The notes: generated from the sequence alone by a model not told the origin. Shown: positions 44,403 to 54,358, counted from the stretch's first letter. The stretch is DNA of 64,000 nt from Cetobacterium somerae ATCC BAA-474 (GCF_000479045.1 NZ_KI518071.1:19258-83257), one strand, 5' to 3'. Numbers and translations are program-made.

Positions 44403-47400
44403 TTGAGAAGAGAAATTAGAATAAGACCTCAAAGAAATATTTTTAAAGATATGGGGATTGAAAATATAGAAATAACAGAGATTGTTTTTAGTGAAAGAAA
44501 TAAAAAAATGGATCTTATCTGTGTAGTTTCTACTCCTCAAGATTTAAAAGGATTAGATAAGGCTTATGAAAATTTAAAAAAGAAGTTTGGAAATGAGTTA
44601 GATATTAATTTCAAAATAGATTATTTAACGAAAGAGATTACAAAAGAAAATTTTTTAGAAATTATTGAAAGAGTTATTGAAAAATTAAAGAGAACTAATG
44701 CTATTTCAAAATCGTTTTTATATCTATATAGAATATCTATAAAAAATGAAGTGATTGATATTGAATTGAAAAATGAGATGGCGGTAGAAACACTGTATAG
44801 TTCAAATTTAGATATAAAAATACAAACTCTTTTAGAAAACTATGGGATTAGAGGCTTTAGAGTAAATTTCATATCAGGAGATTTTAATAGTGAGATAAAA
44901 TCTATAGAAACTGAAATAGAAAATAAAATAATAACTTTAAACTCTAAAGTTGCAGAGAAAGTATCAACAGAAAAAGCACCAGCTCCACCAGTTGAAATTA
45001 AGTCAGCTGTACCTATGGGAAGAGGTGGATTTAGTAAAAAGAAAGATATAAAAAGTCCAAGTATGCCAATATCAGAATTTAAAGAGCTAATAGAAAATGA
45101 GATAGCAGTTGTAGAAGGAGAACTATTTGCTACAGAAGGAAGAGAGTTAAGAACTGGAAAAATTCTTCAAGTTTTAAGAATAACTGATGGAGAAGATTCA
45201 ATAACAGCTAAAATATTTTTAAATAGTCCAGAAGATTTTGATGTTAAAGTTGGAGATTTTGTAAAAATTAGTGGAAAGAAACAAATTGATAGTTTTGAAA
45301 ATAATGAAGAGATAATTTTAGTAAATATATTAAATAAGTTGGATAAAGTAAAGTCTAAAAAAATAGATTCAGCTGATGAAAAAATGATTGAACTTCATAC
45401 TCATACAAAAATGAGTGAAATGTGTGGAGTAGAAGATGTAAAAGGGATAGTTGGAAGAGCTTTAGAATATGGACATAAAGCTGTTGCAATAACAGATTAT
45501 GGTGTTGTTCATGCTTTCCCATTTGCATATAAAGCAGCTAAAGGAAAAGATATAAAGATAATCTTTGGATGTGAAATGTATATGGTAGATGATACACAGC
45601 CAATGGTTCAAAATGCTAAAGATGTTTTGATAGATGAGGAAACATACGTTGTATTTGACTTAGAAACTTTAGGTTTAAATTCTCATAAAAATGAAATTAT
45701 AGAGATTGGAGCTGTAAAGTTACAAGGAAGAAGAATAGTAGATAGATATTCACAGCTTATTAATCCAGGAAAAAAAATACCAAAGAAAATTCAGGACATA
45801 ACAGGAATTGATGATGCGTTAGTTGAGAATATGCCAACCATAGATAAAATATTACCAGATTTTATGGAGTTTATAGGGGATGCTACTTTAGTAGCTCATA
45901 ATGCACCATTTGATATGGGATTTTTAAAAAGAGATATAAAAAAATATATGGAAATAGATTATAATCCAGCTGTAATAGATACCTTGCAAATGGCTAGAGA
46001 TTTATATCCTGATCAAAAAGGATACGGATTAAAACCTATGACAAAATTTTTAAAAGTAGCTCTTGAAAATCACCATAGAGCTGTTGATGACTCGCAAGCT
46101 ACAGCAGCTATGTTTGCTATATTCTTAGAAAAGTATCTAGAAAACGGAGTTACAAATCAGTTGGATATGACAGGAGCTTTTCCTTTGAATTATAGAAAAC
46201 AGGACATAAGAAACGTAATGGTTTTAGTTAAGGATTTAGTAGGACTAAAAAATCTATATAAATTAGTTTCACAGGCACATATTGATTATTTTGGAAGTAA
46301 AAAACCAAGAATTTTGAAAACTGTTTTAAATGAAAATAGAGAAGGATTGATTATTGGAGCTCCAACTTCAATTCATTTTTCTAATAGTGGAGAGTTATCC
46401 GAAGCATATTTTAGAAATGATTTATCAAAAGTTGAAAGATTAATTGATTTTTATGACTATATTGAACTTCAACCTAGAATTGGATTCTCAGAATTTTTAG
46501 ATAATGATGAAACTGGAGCTATAGCTTCTTTCAAAGATGTTGAAAAGATGAATAGATATCTTTATGATTTAGGAAAAGAAAGAGGAAAGTTAGTTACGGG
46601 ATCATCAAATGTGCATTATTTAGAAAAAGAGGATCATAAAATAAGATCAATACTTCTTTATGGAAGTGGAAGTGTATTTAGAGAAAACCAATATAGAGTA
46701 GACAATGGTTTTTATTTTAGAACTACTGATGAGTTATTAGAAGAGTTTAATTATTTAGGAGAAGATGTGTCTAAAGAAATTGTTGTTGAGGCAACAAATA
46801 AGTTAAATGAGATGATTGAAAAAGTTCAACCTATCCCAAGTGGATTTTATCCGCCAAAAATAGACAATGCAGAAAATATAGTTAGAGAAATGACCTACAC
46901 AAAAGCTTATGAGCTATATGGAAATCCTTTGCCTGAAAATGTTGAGGCAAGAATAGAAAGAGAGTTAAAAGCAATTATAGGAAATGGATTCTCAGTATTA
47001 TATTTATCAGCTCAAAAACTAGTTAAAAAATCTTTAGATAATGGATATTTAGTTGGATCAAGAGGATCAGTAGGTTCATCAATTGTAGCTTATATGATGG
47101 GAATAACAGAGGTTAATGCCCTTTATCCACATTATTTATGTACTAATCCAGAGTGTAAACATTCAGAGTTTATTGAAAGAGAAGGAGCTGGGGTTGACTT
47201 ACCAGATAAAATTTGTCCAAAATGTGGGATACAAATGAAAAAAGATGGACACTCAATTCCGTTTGAAGTATTTATGGGATTTAATGGAGATAAGGTTCCA
47301 GATATAGATTTAAACTTTTCAGGAGAGTATCAATCGGAAATTCATAGGTATTGTGAAGAGTTATTTGGAAAATCAAATGTATTTAAAGCTGGTACAATTT

Positions 47401-48731
47401 CTACTTTAGCAGAAAAAAATGCTGAAGGTTACGTAAGGAAATTCTTCGAAGATCATAGTATATTCTCAGGAAGAGCCGAAGTCATGAGAATGGCCCAAAA
47501 ATGTGAAGGAGCTAAAAAAACAACAGGACAGCATCCAGGAGGAATGATTGTAGTTCCTCAAGGTAATTCTATATATGAATTTTGTCCAGTTCAAAGACCT
47601 GCAAATGATCAAAATAGTGACTCAACAACAACTCATTATGACTATCACGTAATGGACGAACAATTAGTAAAGTTAGATATATTAGGGCATGATGATCCTA
47701 CTACAATAAAGATATTACAAGAGTATACGGGAGTTGACGTTTATGATATACCTTTAGGAGATCCTGAAACATTGAAGATCTTTTCAGGAACAGAGGCGTT
47801 AGGTGTTACTCAAGAGGAGATAGGTTCAGTTGTAGGAACATATGGAGTTCCAGAATTTGGAACAGGATTTGTTAGACAAATGTTAGTTGATACAATGCCG
47901 ACAACTTTTGCAGAATTAGTTAGAATATCAGGGTTATCACATGGAACAGATGTATGGCTAAATAATGCTCAAGAGTTTGTAAGAGAAGGAAAAGCAACTT
48001 TATCTCAAGTAATATCGGTTAGAGACGATATTATGAACTTCTTAATAGATCAAGGTATTGAAAAAGGAACTGCTTTTAAAATTATGGAGTTTGTAAGAAA
48101 AGGGCAACCAAGTAAAAATGTTGCACAGTGGAAAGAGTATTCTGACTTGATGAAAAGTCATGGGGTTCCAGAGTGGTATATAGAATCATGTAGAAGAATA
48201 AAGTATATGTTTCCTAAAGGACACGCGGTAGCATATGTTATGATGGCAATGAGAATAGCTTATTTTAAGGTTCATTATCCATTGGCTTTCTATGCAGCAT
48301 ACTTAAGTAGAAAAGTTGAAGATTTTGATTTTGAATTAATGAATGATTTAGTAAAAGTTAAAGAAAAAATTCAAGAATTAAATAGAGAACCAAAGCTTGA
48401 TGTTAAGAAAAAAGCTCAATTAGCAGTGTGTGAAATAATAGTAGAAATGCATGCAAGAGGGTTTGAATTTTTAAATTTAGATGTTTATAAATCTCATGGT
48501 TCTAAGTTTATAATAGAAGACGGAAAGATAAGAGTTCCATTAATGGGATTAAATGGATTAGGAGCATCAGTAATGGAAAATATAGTCAGAGAAAGAGAGC
48601 TAGGAAGATTCATATCTTATGAAGATTTTAAAAGAAGAACCAAAACATCTCAAACAACTGTAGATAAGTTAAAGGAATTTAATTGTATAGAGTCTTTAAG
48701 TGAAACAAATCAGACGACTTTATTTTTCTAG
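44403..48731 (+). CDS. polC: DNA polymerase III alpha subunit, PolC type
   Basis: The 1442-residue enzyme has an N-terminal region and an OB fold (~230-320). The PHP domain begins ELHTHTKMSEMCG (~330). A DEDDh proofreading exonuclease is inserted within PHP (YVVFDLETLGLN ~415; HNAPFDMGFL; HHRAVDDSQAT). The polymerase follows, with zinc ligands CTNPECKHSEF and CPKCG (~912-940) and catalytic PDIDLNFSGEYQ (~964). It replicates the chromosome. The start is TTG at 44403, directly after the previous stop, with GGAG eight bases upstream. It ends before a DMT exporter gene. Confidence 0.97.
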   Translation: MRREIRIRPQRNIFKDMGIENIEITEIVFSERNKKMDLICVVSTPQDLKGLDKAYENLKKKFGNELDINFKIDYLTKEITKENFLEIIERVIEKLKRTNAISKSFLYLYRISIKNEVIDIELKNEMAVETLYSSNLDIKIQTLLENYGIRGFRVNFISGDFNSEIKSIETEIENKIITLNSKVAEKVSTEKAPAPPVEIKSAVPMGRGGFSKKKDIKSPSMPISEFKELIENEIAVVEGELFATEGRELRTGKILQVLRITDGEDSITAKIFLNSPEDFDVKVGDFVKISGKKQIDSFENNEEIILVNILNKLDKVKSKKIDSADEKMIELHTHTKMSEMCGVEDVKGIVGRALEYGHKAVAITDYGVVHAFPFAYKAAKGKDIKIIFGCEMYMVDDTQPMVQNAKDVLIDEETYVVFDLETLGLNSHKNEIIEIGAVKLQGRRIVDRYSQLINPGKKIPKKIQDITGIDDALVENMPTIDKILPDFMEFIGDATLVAHNAPFDMGFLKRDIKKYMEIDYNPAVIDTLQMARDLYPDQKGYGLKPMTKFLKVALENHHRAVDDSQATAAMFAIFLEKYLENGVTNQLDMTGAFPLNYRKQDIRNVMVLVKDLVGLKNLYKLVSQAHIDYFGSKKPRILKTVLNENREGLIIGAPTSIHFSNSGELSEAYFRNDLSKVERLIDFYDYIELQPRIGFSEFLDNDETGAIASFKDVEKMNRYLYDLGKERGKLVTGSSNVHYLEKEDHKIRSILLYGSGSVFRENQYRVDNGFYFRTTDELLEEFNYLGEDVSKEIVVEATNKLNEMIEKVQPIPSGFYPPKIDNAENIVREMTYTKAYELYGNPLPENVEARIERELKAIIGNGFSVLYLSAQKLVKKSLDNGYLVGSRGSVGSSIVAYMMGITEVNALYPHYLCTNPECKHSEFIEREGAGVDLPDKICPKCGIQMKKDGHSIPFEVFMGFNGDKVPDIDLNFSGEYQSEIHRYCEELFGKSNVFKAGTISTLAEKNAEGYVRKFFEDHSIFSGRAEVMRMAQKCEGAKKTTGQHPGGMIVVPQGNSIYEFCPVQRPANDQNSDSTTTHYDYHVMDEQLVKLDILGHDDPTTIKILQEYTGVDVYDIPLGDPETLKIFSGTEALGVTQEEIGSVVGTYGVPEFGTGFVRQMLVDTMPTTFAELVRISGLSHGTDVWLNNAQEFVREGKATLSQVISVRDDIMNFLIDQGIEKGTAFKIMEFVRKGQPSKNVAQWKEYSDLMKSHGVPEWYIESCRRIKYMFPKGHAVAYVMMAMRIAYFKVHYPLAFYAAYLSRKVEDFDFELMNDLVKVKEKIQELNREPKLDVKKKAQLAVCEIIVEMHARGFEFLNLDVYKSHGSKFIIEDGKIRVPLMGLNGLGASVMENIVRERELGRFISYEDFKRRTKTSQTTVDKLKEFNCIESLSETNQTTLFF

Positions 48732-48739
48732 GAGGAAAA

Positions 48740-49654
48740 GTGTTTAATATAAAAAAGCAATATTTAGGAGCAGGGTTAGTTTGCTTAGCAGCAACAATGT
48801 GGGGATTTGACGGAATAGTGTTAACTCCTAGATTATATCAATTAAACGTAGCATATGTTGTATTTGTGTTACATCTACTACCTTTAATAGGTATGAGTAT
48901 TTTATTTGGAAAATCTGAAATTACAAATATAAAAAAATTGAGTAAAGAAGATTTATTTTTTTATTTTTTAATAGCTTTATTTGGAGGCACTTTAGGAACG
49001 TTATCTATAGTAAAAGCTTTATTTCTAGTTAACTTTAATCACCTCACAGTGGTTACTCTTTTACAAAAGTTACAACCGGTTTTTGCGATATTTCTTGCTA
49101 GAATTTTACTGGGAGAAAGAGTAGGAAAAAACTTTGTATTTTGGACTATAGCCGCATTAATGAGTGGATATTTATTAACGTTTCAGTTCTCTTTACCTCA
49201 TTTTGAAGTTGGAGATAATATAGGTTTAGCAAGTATTTATGCTATTTTAGCTGCATTTTCTTTTGGTAGTTCTACAGTATTTGGTAAAAAAATATTGGCT
49301 CACTCTACTTTTAGAACAGCTCTATATACAAGATACTTATTTACATCAATTATAACTGGTTTAATAGTTATAGCTAATGGGAATTTAGGATGGTTTCTAA
49401 AAACAACTTCTCATCAATGGATGATTTTTGTTATTATAGGCTTAACAACAGGAAGTGGAGCGGTGTTGCTTTACTATATAGGACTTAGATATATAAAAGC
49501 AAATATTGCAACTATGTGTGAGCTATGTTTCCCAGTCTCTTCAATAGTATTTGATTATATTTTTAATGGAAGATTATTATCTCCAGTTCAATTTATGAGT
49601 GCTGGTATATTATTATTTACAATATATAAAATTACAAGAAATCAAAAAAATTAA
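48740..49654 (+). CDS. DMT-superfamily transporter (EamA domains)
   Basis: The 304-residue protein has ten predicted membrane helices in two EamA repeats. The first begins GAGLVCLAATMWGFDG, and the second begins near IGLASIYAILAAFSFGSSTVFGK. Substrate and direction are not determinable. Start is GTG at 48740, with GGAGGAAA overlapping the polC stop, so it is probably the last gene of the operon. I saw no convincing terminator after it. Confidence 0.88.
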   Translation: MFNIKKQYLGAGLVCLAATMWGFDGIVLTPRLYQLNVAYVVFVLHLLPLIGMSILFGKSEITNIKKLSKEDLFFYFLIALFGGTLGTLSIVKALFLVNFNHLTVVTLLQKLQPVFAIFLARILLGERVGKNFVFWTIAALMSGYLLTFQFSLPHFEVGDNIGLASIYAILAAFSFGSSTVFGKKILAHSTFRTALYTRYLFTSIITGLIVIANGNLGWFLKTTSHQWMIFVIIGLTTGSGAVLLYYIGLRYIKANIATMCELCFPVSSIVFDYIFNGRLLSPVQFMSAGILLFTIYKITRNQKN

Positions 49655-49661
49655 AAAAATC

Positions 49662-49690
49662 TTGAAAAAAATGTTCTAAAAATATATAAT
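49662..49690 (+). promoter_or_regulatory. Promoter of ilvA
   Basis: TTGAAA at 49662-49667 and TATAAT at 49685-49690 have 17-base spacing, 47 bases before the start codon. Confidence 0.7.
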
Positions 49691-49737
49691 AAAGTTGTAA
49701 AAAGTTATATAATAATGAAATTTGGAGGGGTTAAACC

Positions 49738-50946
49738 GTGGATTGTAATTTTACCTTAGAAGATATATTAAAGGCTAATGAAACTATAAAGGATTCATTA
49801 AAGAGAACACCTGTAGTAGAGTGTCCAACTCTTAGAGAGATGACTGGAAATGCAGTGTATTTTAAGTTAGAAAATCTTCAAAAAACAGGTTCGTTTAAAT
49901 TAAGAGGAGCTTTAAATAAGATAGCAAGTCTTTCACCAGAGGAAAGAGCAGCTGGTGTTATAGCTTCTTCAGCAGGAAATCACGCTCAGGGAGTAGCACT
50001 AGGAGCTGCAGCTCAAGGAATAAAAGCTACAATAGTTATGCCAGCAACAGCTCCATTAGCAAAAATTGCAGCTACAAAATCGTATGGTGCAGAGGTAATT
50101 TTAGAAGGTGAAGTTTATGATGATGCTTACAGAAAAGCTTGTGAAATTCAAAAAGAAACTGGAGCCACTTTTTTACACCCTTTTGATGATAAATTTGTAA
50201 TGGCAGGACAGGGAACAATTGGATTAGAGATATTAGAGGACATACCTGATGTAGATATTGTTTTAGTTCCTATTGGAGGAGGAGGAATTATTGGTGGTAT
50301 AGCAAAAGCTATAAAATCATTAAGGCCAGAAGCTAAAGTAATTGGAATTGAAGCAGCTCATGCAGCTTCAATGGCAGAAGCTGTTGCTATGAAAGAAATC
50401 TGTGAAATTTCAACAAAACCAACAATTGCAGATGGAATAGCAGTAAGAAAAGCAGGATGTGAGCCATTTAAAATAGTTCAAGAATGTGTTGATGAAATAG
50501 TAACTGTAACAGAAGATGAAATAGCAAAAGCGATACTATTTCTTATGGAAAAAAGTAAAGTTGTAGCTGAGGGAGCAGGAGCTACTACAGTTGCAGCAAT
50601 TTTAGCTGGAAAAATAAAAGCTGAAAATAAAAAAGTTTGTGCTGTAATATCAGGTGGTAATATTGATATTAACCTTGTTGAAAGAGTTTTAAATAAGGCT
50701 CTTATACTTGAAGGAAGAAGATTTGCATTTTCAATAGAACTTTCAGATAAAGTTGGAGAGATGGCAAAAGTTGTGGCTACTATTTGTGAAATGAATGCAA
50801 ATATTTTAAGTATAAATCAAACTATGTATAGTCAAAATTTAGGAATAACTTCTCAAGAAGCAACTTTTGTATTAGAATGTTTCGATAAACAGCACCAAGA
50901 AAAAGTAAGAGAAAAATTAACAAATATGGGGTATAGAATGTATTAA
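49738..50946 (+). CDS. ilvA: Threonine ammonia-lyase
   Basis: The 402-residue PLP enzyme has the lysine motif SFKLRGALNK (Lys54), a later GGGGIIGGIAKAIK phosphate loop, and a single C-terminal ACT-like domain from about residue 330. This size and single ACT domain fit the TdcB/short IlvA group found in anaerobes. It turns threonine into 2-oxobutanoate and ammonia for isoleucine synthesis or fermentation. No ilv or tdc partners are adjacent. Start is GTG at 49738 with GGAGGGG upstream. Confidence 0.95.
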   Translation: MDCNFTLEDILKANETIKDSLKRTPVVECPTLREMTGNAVYFKLENLQKTGSFKLRGALNKIASLSPEERAAGVIASSAGNHAQGVALGAAAQGIKATIVMPATAPLAKIAATKSYGAEVILEGEVYDDAYRKACEIQKETGATFLHPFDDKFVMAGQGTIGLEILEDIPDVDIVLVPIGGGGIIGGIAKAIKSLRPEAKVIGIEAAHAASMAEAVAMKEICEISTKPTIADGIAVRKAGCEPFKIVQECVDEIVTVTEDEIAKAILFLMEKSKVVAEGAGATTVAAILAGKIKAENKKVCAVISGGNIDINLVERVLNKALILEGRRFAFSIELSDKVGEMAKVVATICEMNANILSINQTMYSQNLGITSQEATFVLECFDKQHQEKVREKLTNMGYRMY

Positions 50947-50978
50947 AAAAATGGCTATCTTTTAGATAGCCATTTTTA
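50946..50978. terminator. Bidirectional terminator between ilvA and the DsbA-like gene
   Basis: ATGGCTATCT (50951-50960) pairs with AGATAGCCAT (50964-50973) over a 3-base loop. A and T runs flank it on both sides. Confidence 0.93.
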
Positions 50979-51557
50979 CTATTTTAATAATTCTAACCAT
51001 TTTTCAGTTGTTCTAGGAAAAGTTTCAAGTTGAGTATCATCGATGTAGAAAGTAGGTACAACGTCAAAATCAAATTCAGAAACTTCAGCATTTAGTTTTT
51101 GATGAGCTTCTTTAAATTTACCAGATAATAAAGCGTCAGCAAATTCAAATTTGGGTATTAATAAATTATCAGCAATTTCAATTAATATTTCAACGTTTCC
51201 GATATCTTTATTATGTAGCCAATATGCTTCTAGAACTGCTCTAACATATTCAATTCCTTTGTCATATTTTTCAGCGATATATATTCCTTCAAAAGCTAAT
51301 GCTGTTCTAGGTTTTGGACTGATTGTTGGAAAATTAACTTCAATATTTTCCTGTTTTGCCCAATTAACTATATTTTTTTCAAAATATTCTTTGCTAGCTT
51401 CGTTAACTATAGGTTGTGGTTTCGGTTCAGGTGAAAGCTCATAAGGAAAAAATCTAAATTCTGGTTTTAAATTTTTTTCTTTTAAAGCTTTTTCTAAAAT
51501 TTTTTCTCCAACATAACAATATGGACATACAAAATCTAAAATTATTGATATTTTCAT
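50979..51557 (-). CDS. DsbA-family oxidoreductase (FrnE-like)
   Basis: The 192-residue thioredoxin-fold protein has the redox pair C11-P-Y-C14 in DFVCPYCYVGEKIL. It ends with the family's cis-proline strand VVPTFYIDD. It has no signal peptide, so it acts in the cytoplasm like FrnE or related DsbA-like isomerases. The partner is unknown. AAGGAGGAAG precedes the start. Confidence 0.9.
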   Translation of the reverse strand: MKISIILDFVCPYCYVGEKILEKALKEKNLKPEFRFFPYELSPEPKPQPIVNEASKEYFEKNIVNWAKQENIEVNFPTISPKPRTALAFEGIYIAEKYDKGIEYVRAVLEAYWLHNKDIGNVEILIEIADNLLIPKFEFADALLSGKFKEAHQKLNAEVSEFDFDVVPTFYIDDTQLETFPRTTEKWLELLK

Positions 51558-51638
51558 AACTTCCTCCTTAAATAATTACAATTATATTACTACTATTACA
51601 AAATATCAATCTAAATCCTTTTAAAAAATAAAAAATAG

Positions 51639-51667
51639 TTGCATAAACTTTTTATTTATAGTATACT
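51639..51667 (+). promoter_or_regulatory. Promoter of the structured leader
   Basis: TTGCAT at 51639-51644 and TATACT at 51662-51667 are 17 bases apart, which puts the start of the transcript near 51674. Confidence 0.65.
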
Positions 51668-51673
51668 CCTTCT

Positions 51674-51838
51674 AACAATAGAAGAGAGGTTAGTTCACTT
51701 CCATAAAAGGAGCCTAAGGCCGACGGCGATAATCTTTATGACCCTGTGAATTAAGTATTGTGACGCTGCCATAACAATACGCTTATTAGTTTATAATTAA
51801 GTTCTCGAAGGCATACCAATTTTGGTATGTCTTTTTCT
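51674..51838 (+). ncRNA. Structured leader RNA or small RNA with terminator, class not recognised
   Basis: Reading by eye gives a three-way-junction fold. P1 is GAGAG 51684-51688 with TTCTC 51802-51806. P2 is a 9-bp helix TTAGTTCAC 51690-51698 with GTGAATTAA 51746-51754 (one G-U), enclosing CATAAA/TTTATG and a GC-rich GCCTAAGGCCGACGGCG segment. P3 is GTATTGT/ACAATAC (from 51755 and ending near 51780). Short GC patches in the P2 and P3 loops (CGGCG near 51724, CGCTG near 51764) could pair as a pseudoknot. A strong terminator follows. It fits none of the riboswitch cores I can recall. It fills most of the 315-base gap before the AspA-like gene. Confidence 0.6.
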
Positions 51839-51841
51839 TTT
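51810..51841 (+). terminator. Terminator after the structured leader
   Basis: GCATACCAA (51811-51819) pairs with TTGGTATGT (51822-51830), a stem with a very short loop followed by TTTTTCTTTT. It lies 33 bases before the next gene, so that gene depends on read-through or controlled antitermination. Confidence 0.88.
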
Positions 51842-51872
51842 GGGGTAGACATTAAAATTTGGGAGGATATAA

Positions 51873-52958
51873 ATGTCAAAAACTTTTTTATTAACTTTTT
51901 TATCATTAACTACACTAGTACTTGCTAAAACTGAGTATACTGGAGGAAAATATCTTGGGAAAGATGTAATAACAAACTTAGATGTAGAGGATTTAGAGGA
52001 TGGAAAAACATATGAATTTTTCTTTGAAGGAACAGAGAATAGTTTAGGAAATCCATGGTATATTCCAGTTACAGTAATTAAAGGAGAAAAATCAGGTAAG
52101 AAATTTTTAATTAATTCAGGTGTTCATGGAAATGAATTAAATCCGATTTTAACTACTTATAAGATAAAAGAGAAATTAAAACCACAAGATTTGAAGGGAA
52201 CAATAACAATAGTTCATGGAATGAATATACCTGGATTGTTAAATAATAATAGAGGTTATACATTTGGAGGAGGTTCTGAAAGCACATCAGATTTGAATAG
52301 ACAAATGGATTCGGGAAAGACAGCAACATCAGACCAAAAATATTCAACATTACTTTGGAATAATTTATTATCAAAAAATGCAGATAAAGTAATTGATTTA
52401 CACACAAGTGGAAAAGGAAGTAAATTCCCATTATTTGTTTATGCTGACTTTAGAAATCCAGATATTAAAAAGATGGCAGAATTAACAAGAGCAGATATTG
52501 TAAAAATGGATAATGGGGAAAAGGGTTCTGTGGAAACATCATTTGTAGAGTTGGGAATTCCAAGTATTACTTTTGAATTGGGATCTTCAGAAACACAAGA
52601 AGCTTTAATAGTAGAAAGAGCAACAAATGGAGTCATAAATAATCTTATTTATTGGGATAATTTAAGTGGAAAAAAAATAACACCGGAGACAGAGACATTT
52701 TATGGAAATTCATGGAGTCGTATTCGAGCTGAAAAAGGTGGGTTTGTAGAAACAAAAGTTAATGTAATGGATAAAGTAAAAAAAGGAGATATTTTATTTA
52801 CTCAATATGATGCTTTTGGAAAAGTTTTAAAAAATTATGAAGCACCGAATGATGGAGTAGTAGCAAGTGTAAAAGATTATCCTTTTAGTGAGCCTGGGGA
52901 CTCTTTAGGAAGAGTTATAGAATATGATTCAAAAGATAAAGATCAAATTTTAAAATAA
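51873..52958 (+). CDS. Secreted AspA/AstE-family zinc acylase or M14-like peptidase
   Basis: The 361-residue protein has a signal peptide (LLTFLSLTTLVLA). The succinylglutamate desuccinylase/aspartoacylase fold has zinc ligands in GVHGNELNP (His85, Glu88) and VIDLHTSG (His177). A DLNR motif near residue 140 and a likely catalytic Glu in ITFELGSSE complete the active site. A C-terminal lipoyl-like beta domain (KVNVMDKVKKGDILFTQYDAFG) is usual in this family. It probably removes an acyl or peptide group in the periplasm; the substrate is unknown. GGGAGGA precedes the start. Confidence 0.88.
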   Translation: MSKTFLLTFLSLTTLVLAKTEYTGGKYLGKDVITNLDVEDLEDGKTYEFFFEGTENSLGNPWYIPVTVIKGEKSGKKFLINSGVHGNELNPILTTYKIKEKLKPQDLKGTITIVHGMNIPGLLNNNRGYTFGGGSESTSDLNRQMDSGKTATSDQKYSTLLWNNLLSKNADKVIDLHTSGKGSKFPLFVYADFRNPDIKKMAELTRADIVKMDNGEKGSVETSFVELGIPSITFELGSSETQEALIVERATNGVINNLIYWDNLSGKKITPETETFYGNSWSRIRAEKGGFVETKVNVMDKVKKGDILFTQYDAFGKVLKNYEAPNDGVVASVKDYPFSEPGDSLGRVIEYDSKDKDQILK

Positions 52959-52960
52959 AT

Positions 52961-52986
52961 AAAAATGGGCTAATTAGCCCATTTTT
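52961..52986. terminator. Bidirectional terminator between the AspA-like and MFS genes
   Basis: The arms 52961-52971 and 52976-52986 are complementary (ATGGGCT core), with A and T runs at the ends. It overlaps the MFS gene stop. Confidence 0.92.
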
Positions 52987-54358
52987 ATTCCCAATCACCT
53001 TTTGTTTTCCAATAATCTGCAATCTCTTCAAGTGTTTTATCTTTTGTTTCAGGGAGAAATAGAATTATGATAAAAAATATTAACATAGAACCAGAAAAAA
53101 TAATAAATGAAATTGATCCATGAAATTTTTCTGTTAAATAGATATTAGCATTTAGTAGAGGGAAGGAGTAAATTATTGCTGCATCAGCAATCCAATTTAT
53201 CATACCAGTAAGAGAGCTTCCTTTTGATCTAATAACAGTTGGAAGAACTTCAGATATATAAACAGTAAGCATAGCACCAGCAGATATAGTAAAGAAAAAA
53301 TTATAAATATATATAAAATAAGATAAATCTAATCCAATTTGCGTTTCATATAAAGAATAAGCAATAAACGCTTCCGAAAAAAACATTCCTGCTGCACCAA
53401 TAAGTAAAAGGATTTTTCGACCCATTTTATCGGCAAATGTAACTACAAAAATAGCACCTAATAATTCTGAAACACCAATAAATATACTTTGAAAATAAGC
53501 CAAACTAGGAGTGTCACTAGAAATGGTTGCAAATATTTTTTGAGCATAATATGTGATAGCATTTACTCCAGAAAGTTGTCTAAATATTGGGAAAATAATA
53601 CAAAGAGTTAAAGCATAAACAAGACCACCACGAATTTTTATTTTTTTTCCAGATATTTCTGGAGAGTTATTGGTAAGCATTTCTGAAAAAACTATATTTA
53701 CCCGTTCTTTCGAATCAATAAAAGCTTCCAAGCTTTCTTTCGCTTCTTCAATTCGACCTTTAATTATAAGCCAACGAGGACTTTCAACAAGAGTGAGCAT
53801 GCTAAATAGCATAATAATTAATAACGCAATTTCAATAAAAATTAGAACTCTCCATCCAAATTTAATATTCCATTCTAAAGAAAAATGATAGTTAAATATA
53901 AATCCAATAGTATAGCCTAATATTAATCCAAAAGCTAAAAGCAGTTGACGAATAGAGCCTGCTCGACCTCTTTTAGGAGCAGGTGCGACTTCTGTAATAT
54001 ACATTGGAGCTGCAACAAATATTAACCCAATAGAAAAACCAAAAACAATTCTTCCAATATAAAAAATAGTAATAAATGGGGCGAGTGAGGCAAATAAAAG
54101 ACCAATTATTCCAACGATAACTCCATAAATCATTGTTAGTTTCCGTCCGATTTTATCACTAAAATATCCTGCAAGTAAACTTCCGAAAAAGTTTCCAATA
54201 AGAGATATGGCAACAAGAATTCCGACTTGACTAGGACCTAATTTAAAATATGGTTGAATATATTTAACAGATCCTCCCAAATTAGCAGAATCATATACAA
54301 ATATAAATCCAGCCATACCAACAATAGAGGCTACAGTGTATATATTTTTATTCTTCAT
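52985..54358 (-). CDS. MFS sugar porter
   Basis: The 457-residue protein has 12 predicted membrane helices. It shows sugar-porter landmarks: GYFSDKIGRKLTM after helix 2, VESPRWLIIKGR after helix 6, FADKMGRKILL in the second half, and the final PETKDKTLEEI. It is likely a proton-linked uptake carrier for a sugar or sugar acid. It is downstream of the GntR regulator gene on the same strand and may carry a second substrate (for example a uronic acid) of the same pathway; that is inference. Confidence 0.92.
   Translation of the reverse strand: MKNKNIYTVASIVGMAGFIFVYDSANLGGSVKYIQPYFKLGPSQVGILVAISLIGNFFGSLLAGYFSDKIGRKLTMIYGVIVGIIGLLFASLAPFITIFYIGRIVFGFSIGLIFVAAPMYITEVAPAPKRGRAGSIRQLLLAFGLILGYTIGFIFNYHFSLEWNIKFGWRVLIFIEIALLIIMLFSMLTLVESPRWLIIKGRIEEAKESLEAFIDSKERVNIVFSEMLTNNSPEISGKKIKIRGGLVYALTLCIIFPIFRQLSGVNAITYYAQKIFATISSDTPSLAYFQSIFIGVSELLGAIFVVTFADKMGRKILLLIGAAGMFFSEAFIAYSLYETQIGLDLSYFIYIYNFFFTISAGAMLTVYISEVLPTVIRSKGSSLTGMINWIADAAIIYSFPLLNANIYLTEKFHGSISFIIFSGSMLIFFIIILFLPETKDKTLEEIADYWKTKGDWE

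Noticed and set aside
51674..51838. Assignment of the leader to a known riboswitch class (lysine, M-box, fluoride, Mn, T-box and others)
   Set aside because: None of the remembered conserved cores matched in order, so it is left unassigned rather than forced into a class.
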